Source: an uncultured Porphyromonadaceae bacterium
GTDB taxonomy: Bacteria; Bacteroidota; Bacteroidia; Bacteroidales; Muribaculaceae
NCBI GenBank assembly: GCA_947643665.1
Contig: CANRWW010000012.1
Span: 1-64,000 of the forward strand
Length of the DNA: 64,000 nucleotides
Direction: 5' to 3'
Position 1 is the stretch's first letter, and each line of letters opens with the position of its first letter. Shown here in pieces: positions 35,918 through 45,257 of the stretch. The notes under the pieces are model-generated. The model saw only the letters and a program-made list of their open reading frames with translations. It did no database searches and was not told the origin of the DNA. The position numbers were made by a program, and so were the translations under genes.

Positions 35918-37042
35918 ATGGTCAAAAACTTTAGGAAAACTTTATTCCTTTCAGTCTTGTCAATAACTTTCGCTGCAGGAATGGCTGCTTGCGGAGGTGA
36001 AGACAACGAACCGCCACAAAACCCCGGCACAACACAGCAACCCGATAAGGAAGACACTCCTGATGACAACAAACCGTCAGTTCCTGTGATTTTTGCAAAA
36101 GGCGCCGATGTAAGCTGGCTTACCGAAATTGAACAACGGGGATATAAATTTTATAACGAGAATGGGGAACAGGATGATGCCATGACTGTTTTGCAAAACG
36201 AATGCGGCATAAATTCGATCCGCCTGCGTGTATGGGTCAATCCAGAAAATGGATGGAACGGCATAAACGACCTGATGGTAAAAGCACGCAGGGCACATGC
36301 GCTTGGCATGCAGCTAATGATTGATTTCCATTTATCAGACACATGGGCAGATCCATCAAAGCAGAAAGTGCCGCGCGATTGGGAAAACCTGAAAGCAGGA
36401 GAAGAACTTGCAGGTGCCATATCAACGCATATTACAGAGGTTCTGACATCTCTGAAAAATGAAGGCATAAAACCGGAATGGGTTCAAGTTGGAAATGAGG
36501 TTTCTGGCGGAATGCTCTGGGAAAGCGGCCGTGTAAGGGGCAGCAATGCGGGAGAGTTCGTGCGCTACTTCAATGCAGGAGCCGATGCTGTAAAAAAAGT
36601 ATTGCCGGACGCAAAAGTCATATTGCATCTTAATAACGGGCATGACAAGGAACTGTTCAAATGGTTTTTTGACTTGATGAAGACAAAAGGTGCGAAATAC
36701 GACCTGATAGGGATGTCACTATATCCGGAAACGGAGAGCGGCAGCGAATCTTCATGGCAGGTATCCGTCAGCAACTCCATGGTAAACTCATGTATTGAAA
36801 ACATCAGTCTGATAAAAACACTTTATGGCAAACCGGTCATGATATCCGAGATAGGATTTCACCATTCCAATGGCCTTGAAGGCAAAAAGGTAATTGAAAA
36901 ATTGATGAAAGACCAGTCTTGCAATAAACTTGAAGGAGTTTTTTACTGGGAACCCGAAGCACCAGAAGGTTTCAACGGCTATAATAAAGGGGCTTTTGAA
37001 AACGGACGTCCCAATGAAGCCATAAGGTCTTTCAGAAATTAA
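35918..37042 (+). CDS. Endo-beta-1,4-galactanase (GH53) lipoprotein
   Basis: GH53 enzymes cut the beta-1,4-galactan side chains of pectic rhamnogalacturonan I. The 374-residue protein starts with a lipoprotein signal (GMAACGG), then a Pro/Thr/Asp-rich linker (to ~55), then the hydrolase domain: GADVSWLTEIEQRGYKF, SIRLRVWVNP, Glu194 in VQVGNEV (acid/base) and Glu311 in MISEIGFHH (nucleophile). The lipid anchor suggests it works at the cell surface. It follows the GH-A gene by about 80 nt and precedes the GH2 gene by 32 nt. Confidence 0.93.
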   Translation: MVKNFRKTLFLSVLSITFAAGMAACGGEDNEPPQNPGTTQQPDKEDTPDDNKPSVPVIFAKGADVSWLTEIEQRGYKFYNENGEQDDAMTVLQNECGINSIRLRVWVNPENGWNGINDLMVKARRAHALGMQLMIDFHLSDTWADPSKQKVPRDWENLKAGEELAGAISTHITEVLTSLKNEGIKPEWVQVGNEVSGGMLWESGRVRGSNAGEFVRYFNAGADAVKKVLPDAKVILHLNNGHDKELFKWFFDLMKTKGAKYDLIGMSLYPETESGSESSWQVSVSNSMVNSCIENISLIKTLYGKPVMISEIGFHHSNGLEGKKVIEKLMKDQSCNKLEGVFYWEPEAPEGFNGYNKGAFENGRPNEAIRSFRN

Positions 37043-37074
37043 TTTTAAATCACCTAAATCATACCATCATAATA

Positions 37075-39591
37075 ATGAACAATTCCGAAAAACTTCTGGC
37101 TCTGTCTTTCGCGGCAGTACTATGCGCCACTACAACCGGATGGGCACGGACAGAAACCACCCTTCAGCATGGATGGAGATTCGCCAAAGTTGATTCTACC
37201 GGCAATCGCTCGCCATGGCAAGATGTGCGCGTGCCTCACGACTGGGCGATACATGAGCCATTCTCCAGAGACAACGACCTCCAGATAGTTGCCGTAGAAC
37301 AGAACGGAGAAACAGAAAAAAGTGAGAAGACCGGACGCACCGGTGGACTGCCATACATGGGTAAAGGCATATACACTACCGAATTTGAAGTAGCAGACAC
37401 AACAGACCAGTCATTTACATTGGTTTTTGATGGGGCGATGAGCAACCCCAAGGTAAGTGTCAACGGAAAACATGTGGGCCATTGGGCATATGGATACAAT
37501 TCGTTTTACCTAGATCTCCCATATGGGACCATACACCCTGGCGCCAATACGCTCACAGTTGAACTGGAAAACAAACCTCAGTCATCACGTTGGTATCCTG
37601 GTGCAGGACTTTACAGAAATGTGCATCTGCTCGCCACCTCACATATACATGTACCGATATGGGGCACATATATCACCACACCCTACGTAAGCGACAAGGA
37701 GGCATCCATAAAACTGACCACAAACATAACCGGAGCAAAAAAAGGAGAAGCAGTCAAGGTAAACACGGAAATCATATCCCCGGATGGTAAAATCGTAGCC
37801 ACAAATCGTTCCATATATTACTCACATGGACAACCATTCACACAGAATTTTCTTGTCAACACCCCACAATTATGGTCAATAGACGAGCCGAACCTTTATA
37901 TCGCCCGCACAACTCTAAGCGTTGATAACAAAGAGGTGGATACTTACTCCACACGGTTCGGTATCAGATCACTGGAATATATCCCCGAGAAAGGGTTCTT
38001 TCTAAACGGTAAATATACCAAATTCAAAGGGGTATGCAACCACCACGATCTTGGACCGCTAGGCGCTGCAGTAAACTGTGCCGCGCTCCGTCATCAGATC
38101 GAACTGCTCAAAGACATGGGAGCCAACGCGATACGCACATCACATAACATGCCAGCACCGGAACTGGTGGAACTTTGCGATGAAATGGGAATGATGCTTA
38201 TGGTTGAACCTTTTGACGACTGGGGATTCCGTCCGAAAAGTCCCAACGGCTATGGTTCCATATTCAATACATGGGCTGAAAAGGATATGGTCAACATGAT
38301 ACATCATTACCGTAACAACGCTTCTGTAGTAATGTGGAGCATAGGAAACGAAGTGCCCAGCCAATGGGGGCCGGACGGAGTGCAGGAGCTACAGATGCTG
38401 ATTGACATAGCACACCGCGAAGATCCGACACGTCCGGTTACATGTGGCATGGATCAGATCGGGTCTGTACTTGACAACGGTTTTGCTGCCGCACTTGACA
38501 TTCCGGGATTCAATTACAAGCCACAATATTACGTGAAAGCCTACAATACACTGCCACAACGATTGATCTTAGGCAGTGAGACCGCAAGCACTGTGTCATC
38601 GCGCGGATGCTATATGTTCCCGATGGAATTGAAGCCCAATGCCACATACCCCAACCACCAGTCATCGTCATACGATACCGAATATTGCTATTGGAGCAAT
38701 ATTCCCGACATTGATTTCGCATCAGATGATGACTATCCTTGGATGATAGGACAGTTCGTATGGACAGGTTTCGACTACCTCGGAGAACCATCGCCATACG
38801 ACACCGACGCTTGGCCCAACCATTCAAGCGTATTCGGGATCATAGATCTTGCATCGCTTCCCAAAGACCGTTATTACCTGTACAGGTCACAATGGAACAA
38901 ACAATCCCCTACCCTTCACATACTTCCCCATTGGAACTGGAAAGGGCGCGAAGGGAAAGTGACACCAGTAATGGTCTACACATCATATCCCAAGGCAGAA
39001 CTGTTCATAAACGGGAAATCAAAAGGAATAAAAGAAAAGGCGGATCCGTCACCGCTTGACTACACAGCAACCGCCAACACGCCATATTGGGAACGAGACC
39101 GTGTTGCAGATGAAGCGTCTAAAAATGACAAACAGGCCATGGGCCGTTATCGTCTTGTATGGGAAGATGCCGTATATGAACCAGGAGAAGTCAAAGTCAT
39201 TGCTTACGACAAGTCTGGTATGCCGGTTGACGAGGCAAAAGTCGTAACAGCTGGAAAAGCCCACCATGTTGTACTCACATCCAACCGTACCATCATCAAT
39301 GCCGACGGCAATGATCTTGTATACGTTACTGTTCAAATAGCAGACAAGCAGGGGAATATATTGCCTGACAACGACAGTATGGTTGATTTCAAAGTCAGTG
39401 GAGCAGCTGAATTCCTTGCCACAGCCAACGGTGACCCCACATGCCTCATGTCGTTCTATGAACCACGGATGAAACTGTTTTCCGGTGCTGCGACCGTCAT
39501 CCTGCGCGCGGCGTCAACTCCAGGCACAGCCACACTGACAGTAGCAGCCCCCGGCGTAAAACCTGCAAAAATCACAATTGACGTCCACTGA
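37075..39591 (+). CDS. Beta-galactosidase (GH2), exported
   Basis: The 838-residue protein has a signal peptide (first ~25 residues) and the GH2 layout: N-terminal jelly roll with RVPHDWAIHEPF and SSRWYPGAGLYRNV, immunoglobulin-like domain, TIM barrel with Glu426 in SIGNEV (acid/base) and Glu502 in LGSETAS (nucleophile), then C-terminal DUF4982-type and invasin-like beta domains. It would free galactose from the oligosaccharides made by the GH53 enzyme. The 263 nt to galK have tandem promoter elements, so galK may be a separate unit. Confidence 0.92.
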   Translation: MNNSEKLLALSFAAVLCATTTGWARTETTLQHGWRFAKVDSTGNRSPWQDVRVPHDWAIHEPFSRDNDLQIVAVEQNGETEKSEKTGRTGGLPYMGKGIYTTEFEVADTTDQSFTLVFDGAMSNPKVSVNGKHVGHWAYGYNSFYLDLPYGTIHPGANTLTVELENKPQSSRWYPGAGLYRNVHLLATSHIHVPIWGTYITTPYVSDKEASIKLTTNITGAKKGEAVKVNTEIISPDGKIVATNRSIYYSHGQPFTQNFLVNTPQLWSIDEPNLYIARTTLSVDNKEVDTYSTRFGIRSLEYIPEKGFFLNGKYTKFKGVCNHHDLGPLGAAVNCAALRHQIELLKDMGANAIRTSHNMPAPELVELCDEMGMMLMVEPFDDWGFRPKSPNGYGSIFNTWAEKDMVNMIHHYRNNASVVMWSIGNEVPSQWGPDGVQELQMLIDIAHREDPTRPVTCGMDQIGSVLDNGFAAALDIPGFNYKPQYYVKAYNTLPQRLILGSETASTVSSRGCYMFPMELKPNATYPNHQSSSYDTEYCYWSNIPDIDFASDDDYPWMIGQFVWTGFDYLGEPSPYDTDAWPNHSSVFGIIDLASLPKDRYYLYRSQWNKQSPTLHILPHWNWKGREGKVTPVMVYTSYPKAELFINGKSKGIKEKADPSPLDYTATANTPYWERDRVADEASKNDKQAMGRYRLVWEDAVYEPGEVKVIAYDKSGMPVDEAKVVTAGKAHHVVLTSNRTIINADGNDLVYVTVQIADKQGNILPDNDSMVDFKVSGAAEFLATANGDPTCLMSFYEPRMKLFSGAATVILRAASTPGTATLTVAAPGVKPAKITIDVH

Positions 39592-39725
39592 CATATATTC
39601 AGTACCTCATCGCTTCCACACCATTTTGGTATAAGACCGTTAATTTATAGTAAAAATGTCACGAATAATGCATTTTGCAAAATTCGGGGCATTTTTAAAT
39701 GCATACTTCATACGATTATTAAGTA

Positions 39726-39741
39726 TAATTTTGTAAATTTG
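39726..39741 (+). promoter_or_regulatory. Two abutting -7 elements ahead of galK
   Basis: TAATTTTG (39726-39733) is followed directly by TAAATTTG (39734-39741); both fit TAnnTTTG. Either would give a galK leader of about 105-115 nt. No exact -33 element was found for either. Confidence 0.5.
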
Positions 39742-39854
39742 CCTTCAATAAATGTGCAAGGCCAATTATAGGTTTATATATGACTATAACACCTGTTAAA
39801 TTTGCCACACACATAATAAACAGCGATCCTCAAATCTAAAACTATAATATAAAT

Positions 39855-40988
39855 ATGGAAGAAAAGATCAAAGGCATTTTCGCCGAAAAGTTTGGAGAAC
39901 CCGGAACAATGTACGCCTCTGCCGGTCGTATCAACCTAATAGGCGAGCATACCGATTATAATGGTGGTTTCGTATTCCCCGGCGCGATCGACAAAGTAAT
40001 AATGGCAGAAATCAAGCCTAACGGCACTGACAAAGTGCGCGTGTTCTCTGTTGACATCAACGAATATGCTGAATTCGGTCTAAAGGAAGAAGATGCCCCC
40101 AAACAACAATGGGCCCGCTATATTTTCGGCATATGCCGTGAAATAATCAAACGTGGCGGAAGCGTGAAAGGATTTGATTCTGTTTTTGCCGGCAATGTGC
40201 CTCTTGGTGCAGGCTTGAGCTCATCGGCAGCCCTGGAAAGTTGCTTCGCTTTCGCGTTGAACGATCTATTCAATGGCAATACCATTGACAAATTCGAACT
40301 GGCAAAAATCGGACAGTCCACAGAACATAATTATTGTGGCGTGAACTGCGGTATAATGGACCAGTTTGCATCAGTATTCGGCAAAAAAGACCACCTTATG
40401 CGTCTTGACTGCCGTTCTATGGAATTTGAATATTATCCATTCAACATCGAAGGATACACATTGGTGCTGCTTGACTCGAAAGTAAAGCATGCTCTTGTAG
40501 ACTCTCCATACAACAAACGTCGCCAGTCTTGCGAACGTGTCGCTGCCAAACTCGGAGTTGAGACACTCCGCGACGCCACTATGGAAATGCTTGAAGCAGC
40601 AAAGAGCGACATCAGTGCCGAAGACTTCTTCCGCGCAAAATATGTAATTGAAGAAAAACAGCGTGTACTTGACGTGTGCGATGCCCTTCAGGCCGGTGAT
40701 TGCGAGACTGTCGGCAAAAAAATGTATGAAACACACGCCGGTCTTTCAAAAGACTATGAAGTGTCTTGTGAAGAGCTTGACTACCTCAACGATATAGCCA
40801 AAGAATGTGGCGTTACAGGATCGCGTATCATGGGAGGCGGTTTCGGCGGATGCACCATCAACCTCGTAAAAAATGACCGCTATGAAAACTTCATTGCCAC
40901 GGCAAAAGCCAAATTCAATGAAAAATACGGTCACGAACCCGTGGTTTATCCGGTAATCATTTCCGACGGCGCACGCAAAATCAGCTAA
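39855..40988 (+). CDS. galK: Galactokinase
   Basis: GalK makes galactose-1-phosphate from alpha-D-galactose and ATP in the cytosol. The 377-residue protein has the three GHMP-kinase/galactokinase motifs: GRINLIGEHTDYNGGFVFP (about 24-42), GNVPLGAGLSSSAALE (about 115-130) and GSRIMGGGFGGC near the C-terminus. It opens a same-strand run with a UTP-type nucleotidyltransferase and galE, after the GH53/GH2 genes. Confidence 0.95.
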   Translation: MEEKIKGIFAEKFGEPGTMYASAGRINLIGEHTDYNGGFVFPGAIDKVIMAEIKPNGTDKVRVFSVDINEYAEFGLKEEDAPKQQWARYIFGICREIIKRGGSVKGFDSVFAGNVPLGAGLSSSAALESCFAFALNDLFNGNTIDKFELAKIGQSTEHNYCGVNCGIMDQFASVFGKKDHLMRLDCRSMEFEYYPFNIEGYTLVLLDSKVKHALVDSPYNKRRQSCERVAAKLGVETLRDATMEMLEAAKSDISAEDFFRAKYVIEEKQRVLDVCDALQAGDCETVGKKMYETHAGLSKDYEVSCEELDYLNDIAKECGVTGSRIMGGGFGGCTINLVKNDRYENFIATAKAKFNEKYGHEPVVYPVIISDGARKIS

Positions 40989-41008
40989 TAAAATATTATA
41001 TACCTGGC

Positions 41009-41039
41009 CCCTGCGGTATGTTTTACATATACCGCAGGG
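41009..41039 (+). terminator. Hairpin after galK
   Basis: CCCTGCGGTAT (41009-41019) and ATACCGCAGGG (41029-41039) pair perfectly around a 9-nt loop. No T-run follows, so read-through or mRNA-end protection is possible. Confidence 0.55.
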
Positions 41040-41098
41040 TGCTATGTATTTACTACCGAAACAATTATCAAACTATATAAATCCAATTGTTATCTGAA

Positions 41099-42001
41099 AT
41101 GAAACCCACACTTTTTGTACTTGCTGCCGGTATGGGCAGCCGTTACGGAGGTCTTAAGCAACTTGATCCACTTGGACCCAACGGTGAAACTATAATGGAT
41201 TACTCTATTTATGATGCTCTCCAGGCCGGATTCGGTAAAGTGGTTTTCGTCATCCGCAAAGATTTCGAACAGGATTTCCGTGAAAAAATCCTATCGAAAT
41301 ATGAAGGTCATCTGCCTGTAGAAGTTGTGTTCCAGAGCACAGATAAACTTCCTGAAGGTTACAGTTGTCCTGAAGACCGCACAAAACCTTGGGGCACCAA
41401 CCACGCCGTACTTATGGGCAAAGATGCAATCAAGGAACCGTTCGCTGTTATAAATGCAGATGACTTTTATGGACGCAACGCATTTGAGGTTATCGCAAAA
41501 GAACTGTCACGCGAACGTGACCATAAAGGCGACTATTGCATGGTAGGGTTCCGTGTAGGCAATACAATGACCGAAAACGGATCTGTTGCCCGCGGTGTAT
41601 GCGAGACTACAGACGGGAAACTTACATCCGTAGTTGAACGCACAGCCATATCGTATGACAAAGACGGTCGTATAGTATTCACCGACGAAAACGGCGTGGA
41701 ACAGACACTTGCTCCCAACACCCCTGTATCAATGAACCTTTGGGGCTTCACACCCGACTACTTTGATTACAGCGAGCGCGAATTCCGCAAATTCCTTGAC
41801 AAGGACCTCAACACACCCAAAGCGGAATTCTTTATCCCCCTTTGCATTGACGCACTCATCAATTCAGGTGAAGCAACCGTCAAAGTGCTTGACACAGACT
41901 CCAAGTGGTTCGGCGTGACATATGCAGCAGACCGTCCTGGAGTGGTTGCTAAATTCGCCGAACTTCACGAAAACGGCACATACCCTGCCAAACTGTTCTA
42001 A
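41099..42001 (+). CDS. Sugar-1-phosphate nucleotidyltransferase (UTP-type)
   Basis: The 300-residue protein has the nucleotidyltransferase signature LAAGMGSRYGGLKQL near its N-terminus, then GTNHAVLMGKD and VINADDFYG, where the aspartate would bind the metal. This looks like a UTP-dependent sugar-1-phosphate enzyme but is not the usual GalU. Lying between galK and galE, it may act on galactose-1-phosphate (making UDP-galactose) or on glucose-1-phosphate. A TTG 12 nt upstream is in frame, but ATG 41099 is the better start. The gene is followed by galE after 17 nt. Confidence 0.8.
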   Translation: MKPTLFVLAAGMGSRYGGLKQLDPLGPNGETIMDYSIYDALQAGFGKVVFVIRKDFEQDFREKILSKYEGHLPVEVVFQSTDKLPEGYSCPEDRTKPWGTNHAVLMGKDAIKEPFAVINADDFYGRNAFEVIAKELSRERDHKGDYCMVGFRVGNTMTENGSVARGVCETTDGKLTSVVERTAISYDKDGRIVFTDENGVEQTLAPNTPVSMNLWGFTPDYFDYSEREFRKFLDKDLNTPKAEFFIPLCIDALINSGEATVKVLDTDSKWFGVTYAADRPGVVAKFAELHENGTYPAKLF

Positions 42002-42018
42002 TTATTCAGACAAACCAT

Positions 42019-43053
42019 ATGAAACCAAGAATATTGGTAACCGGAGGTACCGGCTACATAGGCTCACACACTGTAGTTGAGCTTCAGAATGCAGGTTATC
42101 CCGTAGTAATTATCGACAACCTCTCTAACTCCAACGTAGAAGTTCTTGACGGAATTGAACGCATCACAGGAATCCGCCCTGATTTTGTAGAAGCTGATTG
42201 CACTGACATATCAGCCCTAAAATCTCTTTTTGATAAATATCCTGGAATAAAAGGGATTATCAATTTCGCTGCAAGCAAAGCCGTGGGTGAATCCATGCAA
42301 AAACCGGTGCTTTATTACCGTAACAACCTCAATACATTGATGAATCTGCTTGATATTATGGCAGAACGCGAAGTCAAAGGTATTGTCTTCTCATCCTCAT
42401 GCACCGTCTACGGCGAACCCGATGTGAATCCTGTAACCGAACAGTCACCCATCAAGAAAGCAACTTCACCATACGGCAATACAAAGCAGATTTCAGAAGA
42501 AATAATCACCGACGTAATAAATGCCGGCGCACCATTCAAGAGTGTGATCCTACGTTACTTCAACCCTGTAGGAGCACACCCAAGCGCTGAGATCGGAGAA
42601 TTGCCAAACGGAGTGCCCCAGAACCTCATACCCTTCCTTACCCAGACTGCTATCGGCATACGCAAGGAACTGAGCGTATTCGGAAACGATTACAACACAC
42701 CAGACGGTTCATGCATCCGCGATTACATTGATGTCGTGGATCTTGCCAAAGCACATGTAATAGCGGTTGAACGCATGCTTGATGATAAAAGCCCTGAAAA
42801 GATAGAAATATTCAATCTCGGCACTGGCAACGGTCTATCCGTACTTGAGCTCATCAACACATTCGAGACAGCCACCGGTGTAAAAGTTCCACATAAAATA
42901 GTAGGACGTCGTGCTGGCGATATTGAAAAAGTATGGGCAAATCCAATGCATGCCAACGAAGTACTAGGCTGGAAGGCCGAGACACCGATAGCAGATACAA
43001 TGCGGTCGGCTTGGGCTTGGCAATGCAAACTCCGTGAACGCGGAATAATGTAA
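42019..43053 (+). CDS. galE: UDP-glucose 4-epimerase
   Basis: GalE interconverts UDP-galactose and UDP-glucose with bound NAD. The 344-residue extended SDR has the N-terminal GGTGYIGSHTVVEL Rossmann motif, the catalytic Ser-Ser-Cys-Thr-Val block (VFSSSCTVYGEP) and the YGNTK motif (Tyr..Lys), and the GalE-typical RYFNPVGAHPS. It closes the galK-nucleotidyltransferase-galE run. murI follows after a hairpin. Confidence 0.95.
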   Translation: MKPRILVTGGTGYIGSHTVVELQNAGYPVVIIDNLSNSNVEVLDGIERITGIRPDFVEADCTDISALKSLFDKYPGIKGIINFAASKAVGESMQKPVLYYRNNLNTLMNLLDIMAEREVKGIVFSSSCTVYGEPDVNPVTEQSPIKKATSPYGNTKQISEEIITDVINAGAPFKSVILRYFNPVGAHPSAEIGELPNGVPQNLIPFLTQTAIGIRKELSVFGNDYNTPDGSCIRDYIDVVDLAKAHVIAVERMLDDKSPEKIEIFNLGTGNGLSVLELINTFETATGVKVPHKIVGRRAGDIEKVWANPMHANEVLGWKAETPIADTMRSAWAWQCKLRERGIM

Positions 43054-43081
43054 TTCTGTTACTCAAATACGACCATTAATG

Positions 43082-43136
43082 TCACATAGGCTTCTCGCAT
43101 CAGGATAAATATGTCCGGGTGCGAGAAGTGATGTGA
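43082..43136 (+). promoter_or_regulatory. Long hairpin directly ahead of murI
   Basis: TCACAT/ATGTGA (43082-43087 with 43131-43136) encloses CTTCTCGCA/TGCGAGAAG (43091-43099 with 43120-43128). It ends 3 nt before the murI ATG at 43140, so it could end the galE transcript or hide the murI start. No T-run follows. Confidence 0.5.
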
Positions 43137-43139
43137 TTA

Positions 43140-43979
43140 ATGAAATCATATATGAACAATAAACAAGGCCCAATAGGAATTTTCGATTCAGGATACGGAG
43201 GACTTACCATACTTGATGAGATACGCAAATCCCTCCCGCAACATGACTACATATATCTGGGTGACAACGCACGGGCACCATACGGCACAAGATCGTTTGA
43301 CATTGTGTACCGTTTCACACTTGAGGCTGTGCGGTACCTGTTTGACAGAGGATGTCCTTTGGTAATCCTTGCATGCAACACAGCTTCCGCGAAAGCATTG
43401 CGCACCATACAGCAACATGATTTACCTGCTATTGACCCTACACGTCGGGTGTTAGGAGTGATACGTCCTACAGTTGAACAACTTGGCAGACATACAAAAA
43501 CCGGACACATAGGCGTATTCGGCACCCCCGGAACCATACAAAGCGAAAGCTATGATATGGAAATCGCCAAACTGTATCCTGGTTTCAAGACTGTGGGGCA
43601 TGCATGCCCCATGTGGGTGCCACTCATAGAAAACGGTGAGGCATCAAGTCTTGGAGCAGATTATTTCGTAAAACAGGAAGCTGACCGAATAATAGACAAG
43701 GACGACAATATTGATACCATAATCCTAGGATGCACACATTATCCGTTGCTATACACTAAAATACGGAAATATATTCCAGAGCACATCTCCTTATTGAAAC
43801 AGGGAGAGATTGTAGCATCAAGCCTTGCCGATTACCTTAAACGACATACGGCAATGGAAGCAAGATTAAGCCATAATGCGCACACGACCTATCTCACGAC
43901 AGAAAATGCATCTAAATTTTCCACTATGGCATCTCTTTTTCTGAACCACGACATTGAAGCAACCACTGTAGAACTGTAA
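43140..43979 (+). CDS. murI: Glutamate racemase
   Basis: MurI makes D-glutamate for peptidoglycan. The 279-residue protein has the N-terminal IGIFDSGYGGLTIL (with the first general Asp/Ser pair), and both catalytic cysteines: LACNTASAKALR and LGCTHYPLL. ATG 43140 is in frame with a second ATG at 43152 that begins directly before the conserved domain; given the hairpin ending at 43136, the second start is possible. Convergent with comF, 18 nt apart, with no clear terminator. Confidence 0.94.
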   Translation: MKSYMNNKQGPIGIFDSGYGGLTILDEIRKSLPQHDYIYLGDNARAPYGTRSFDIVYRFTLEAVRYLFDRGCPLVILACNTASAKALRTIQQHDLPAIDPTRRVLGVIRPTVEQLGRHTKTGHIGVFGTPGTIQSESYDMEIAKLYPGFKTVGHACPMWVPLIENGEASSLGADYFVKQEADRIIDKDDNIDTIILGCTHYPLLYTKIRKYIPEHISLLKQGEIVASSLADYLKRHTAMEARLSHNAHTTYLTTENASKFSTMASLFLNHDIEATTVEL

Positions 43980-43997
43980 TTTCAGAAAAACAACACC

Positions 43998-44735
43998 TTA
44001 TGTATAGGTAGTGTGGGCAATAGAAAGCAATGAAACTCTTATTGATGGCACGGCATCACGCAGTGCCTGCGCACATGCGGCAACAGTCCCTCCGGTAGTC
44101 ACTATATCATCAACCAGCAACAGATGCTTACCTTCCAGTTCTTCCGGAGCATAAACGCCAAAATATGATACAGACAAAGAACGGCGCTCAGTCGCAGACT
44201 TGCGTGTCTGTGTGGAATGTGGCTTTACAGCCTCAAGGTTATGCACCACAGGTAATCCGGTTGCCATACTTACCCCACGTGCTATCTCCTCAGCCTGGTT
44301 GAAACCACGCCAGAATTTTTTCCAACGATACATCGGTACAGGAGCAATAACATCTATACCCTCAAAAAAATTGTCTGATAACAGTTCAGTTGCAAACCGT
44401 TTTCCTAGATGTAAATCAATCTCCGGATGACCATTATATTTTGATCTTTTGAGCATCGCCGCATATCCAGATTTCCTGCTATAGAAAAACATACAAGCCA
44501 TCCTGTCAATTTTAGCAGTTGCCACCATACGTACTACCGGAGTGGCAAAATGTGTCTTATGAAAATTCGTACGTGGCATCGCAAGCAAACAATCAAGACA
44601 CAATACTTCCTCCCCCTTCACAAGCGCACATCCACAAACCTGGCAAACACGCGGGAAAATCACATCTGATAATGCGCCTCCCCACTCCTCCAAAAATCTT
44701 AAAAGCCCATGTCCCAATCTGAAATTTCCCATCAC
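43998..44735 (-). CDS. comF: ComF-family phosphoribosyltransferase-like protein
   Basis: The 245-residue protein has an N-terminal zinc-finger-like pair (CQVCGCAL...CLDCL) and a C-terminal phosphoribosyltransferase motif LLVDDIVTTGGTVAACAQAL. ComF proteins are needed for DNA uptake in competent bacteria, but in many species their role is unclear. Its start overlaps the recX stop by 4 nt (ATGA arrangement), so they are co-translated. The window holds no other competence gene. Confidence 0.85.
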   Translation of the reverse strand: MMGNFRLGHGLLRFLEEWGGALSDVIFPRVCQVCGCALVKGEEVLCLDCLLAMPRTNFHKTHFATPVVRMVATAKIDRMACMFFYSRKSGYAAMLKRSKYNGHPEIDLHLGKRFATELLSDNFFEGIDVIAPVPMYRWKKFWRGFNQAEEIARGVSMATGLPVVHNLEAVKPHSTQTRKSATERRSLSVSYFGVYAPEELEGKHLLLVDDIVTTGGTVAACAQALRDAVPSIRVSLLSIAHTTYT

Positions 44736-45226
44736 TCACCTTCTGCATGCCATATCACACCAGACCGGATATATCCGGCAACCAGATCTGTCTCATATCC
44801 TCGTGAAACTGCGGCACGAAACAATTTCGTACGACCTTCAAAACTGTTTCCCTCCTTTATGATACGTGCTTTGGCACGAAGAAATTCCAAAAGAACATTC
44901 CTATACATCTCTTCATCTATTTCATCAAGAGCCTCCCCTATCAGTTCCCTGGGTATCCGTTTTGCCATCAGGCCATATACAATCTTACGGCGCCCCCACC
45001 TGTTATACAGCATCTTATCGCGAACATATGCCGATGCAAAACGCCTGTCATCATAAAACCGGCCTTTACGCAACACCATGAGGATTTCTTCAGCATCTGC
45101 AGAACTTATCATCCATCTTTTCAACTTCTCTTTCAGCTCCCATTCGCAATGCTCGGATCGGGCACACATGTTCTCCAGCCTCATGCGGGCGTTATCCTTG
45201 GAAATCTGTTTACGGGTAAAGGCCAT
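44732..45226 (-). CDS. recX: RecA regulator RecX
   Basis: RecX binds RecA filaments and limits their activity. The 164-residue, Arg/Lys-rich helical protein fits the RecX family: MRLENMCARSEHCEWELKEKL, FYDDRRFASAYVRDKML and RRKIVYGLMAKRIPRELI are its typical three-helix repeats. It follows prmC by about 30 nt and overlaps comF. No recA is near. Confidence 0.85.
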   Translation of the reverse strand: MAFTRKQISKDNARMRLENMCARSEHCEWELKEKLKRWMISSADAEEILMVLRKGRFYDDRRFASAYVRDKMLYNRWGRRKIVYGLMAKRIPRELIGEALDEIDEEMYRNVLLEFLRAKARIIKEGNSFEGRTKLFRAAVSRGYETDLVAGYIRSGVIWHAEGE

Positions 45227-45257
45227 CCATTACTAAATTTCGATGTATACAAATATG

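Noticed and set aside
40118-40736. Long minus-strand frames inside galK and other genes
   Set aside because: They mirror well-conserved genes on the other strand and show no family features; they are codon-bias shadows.
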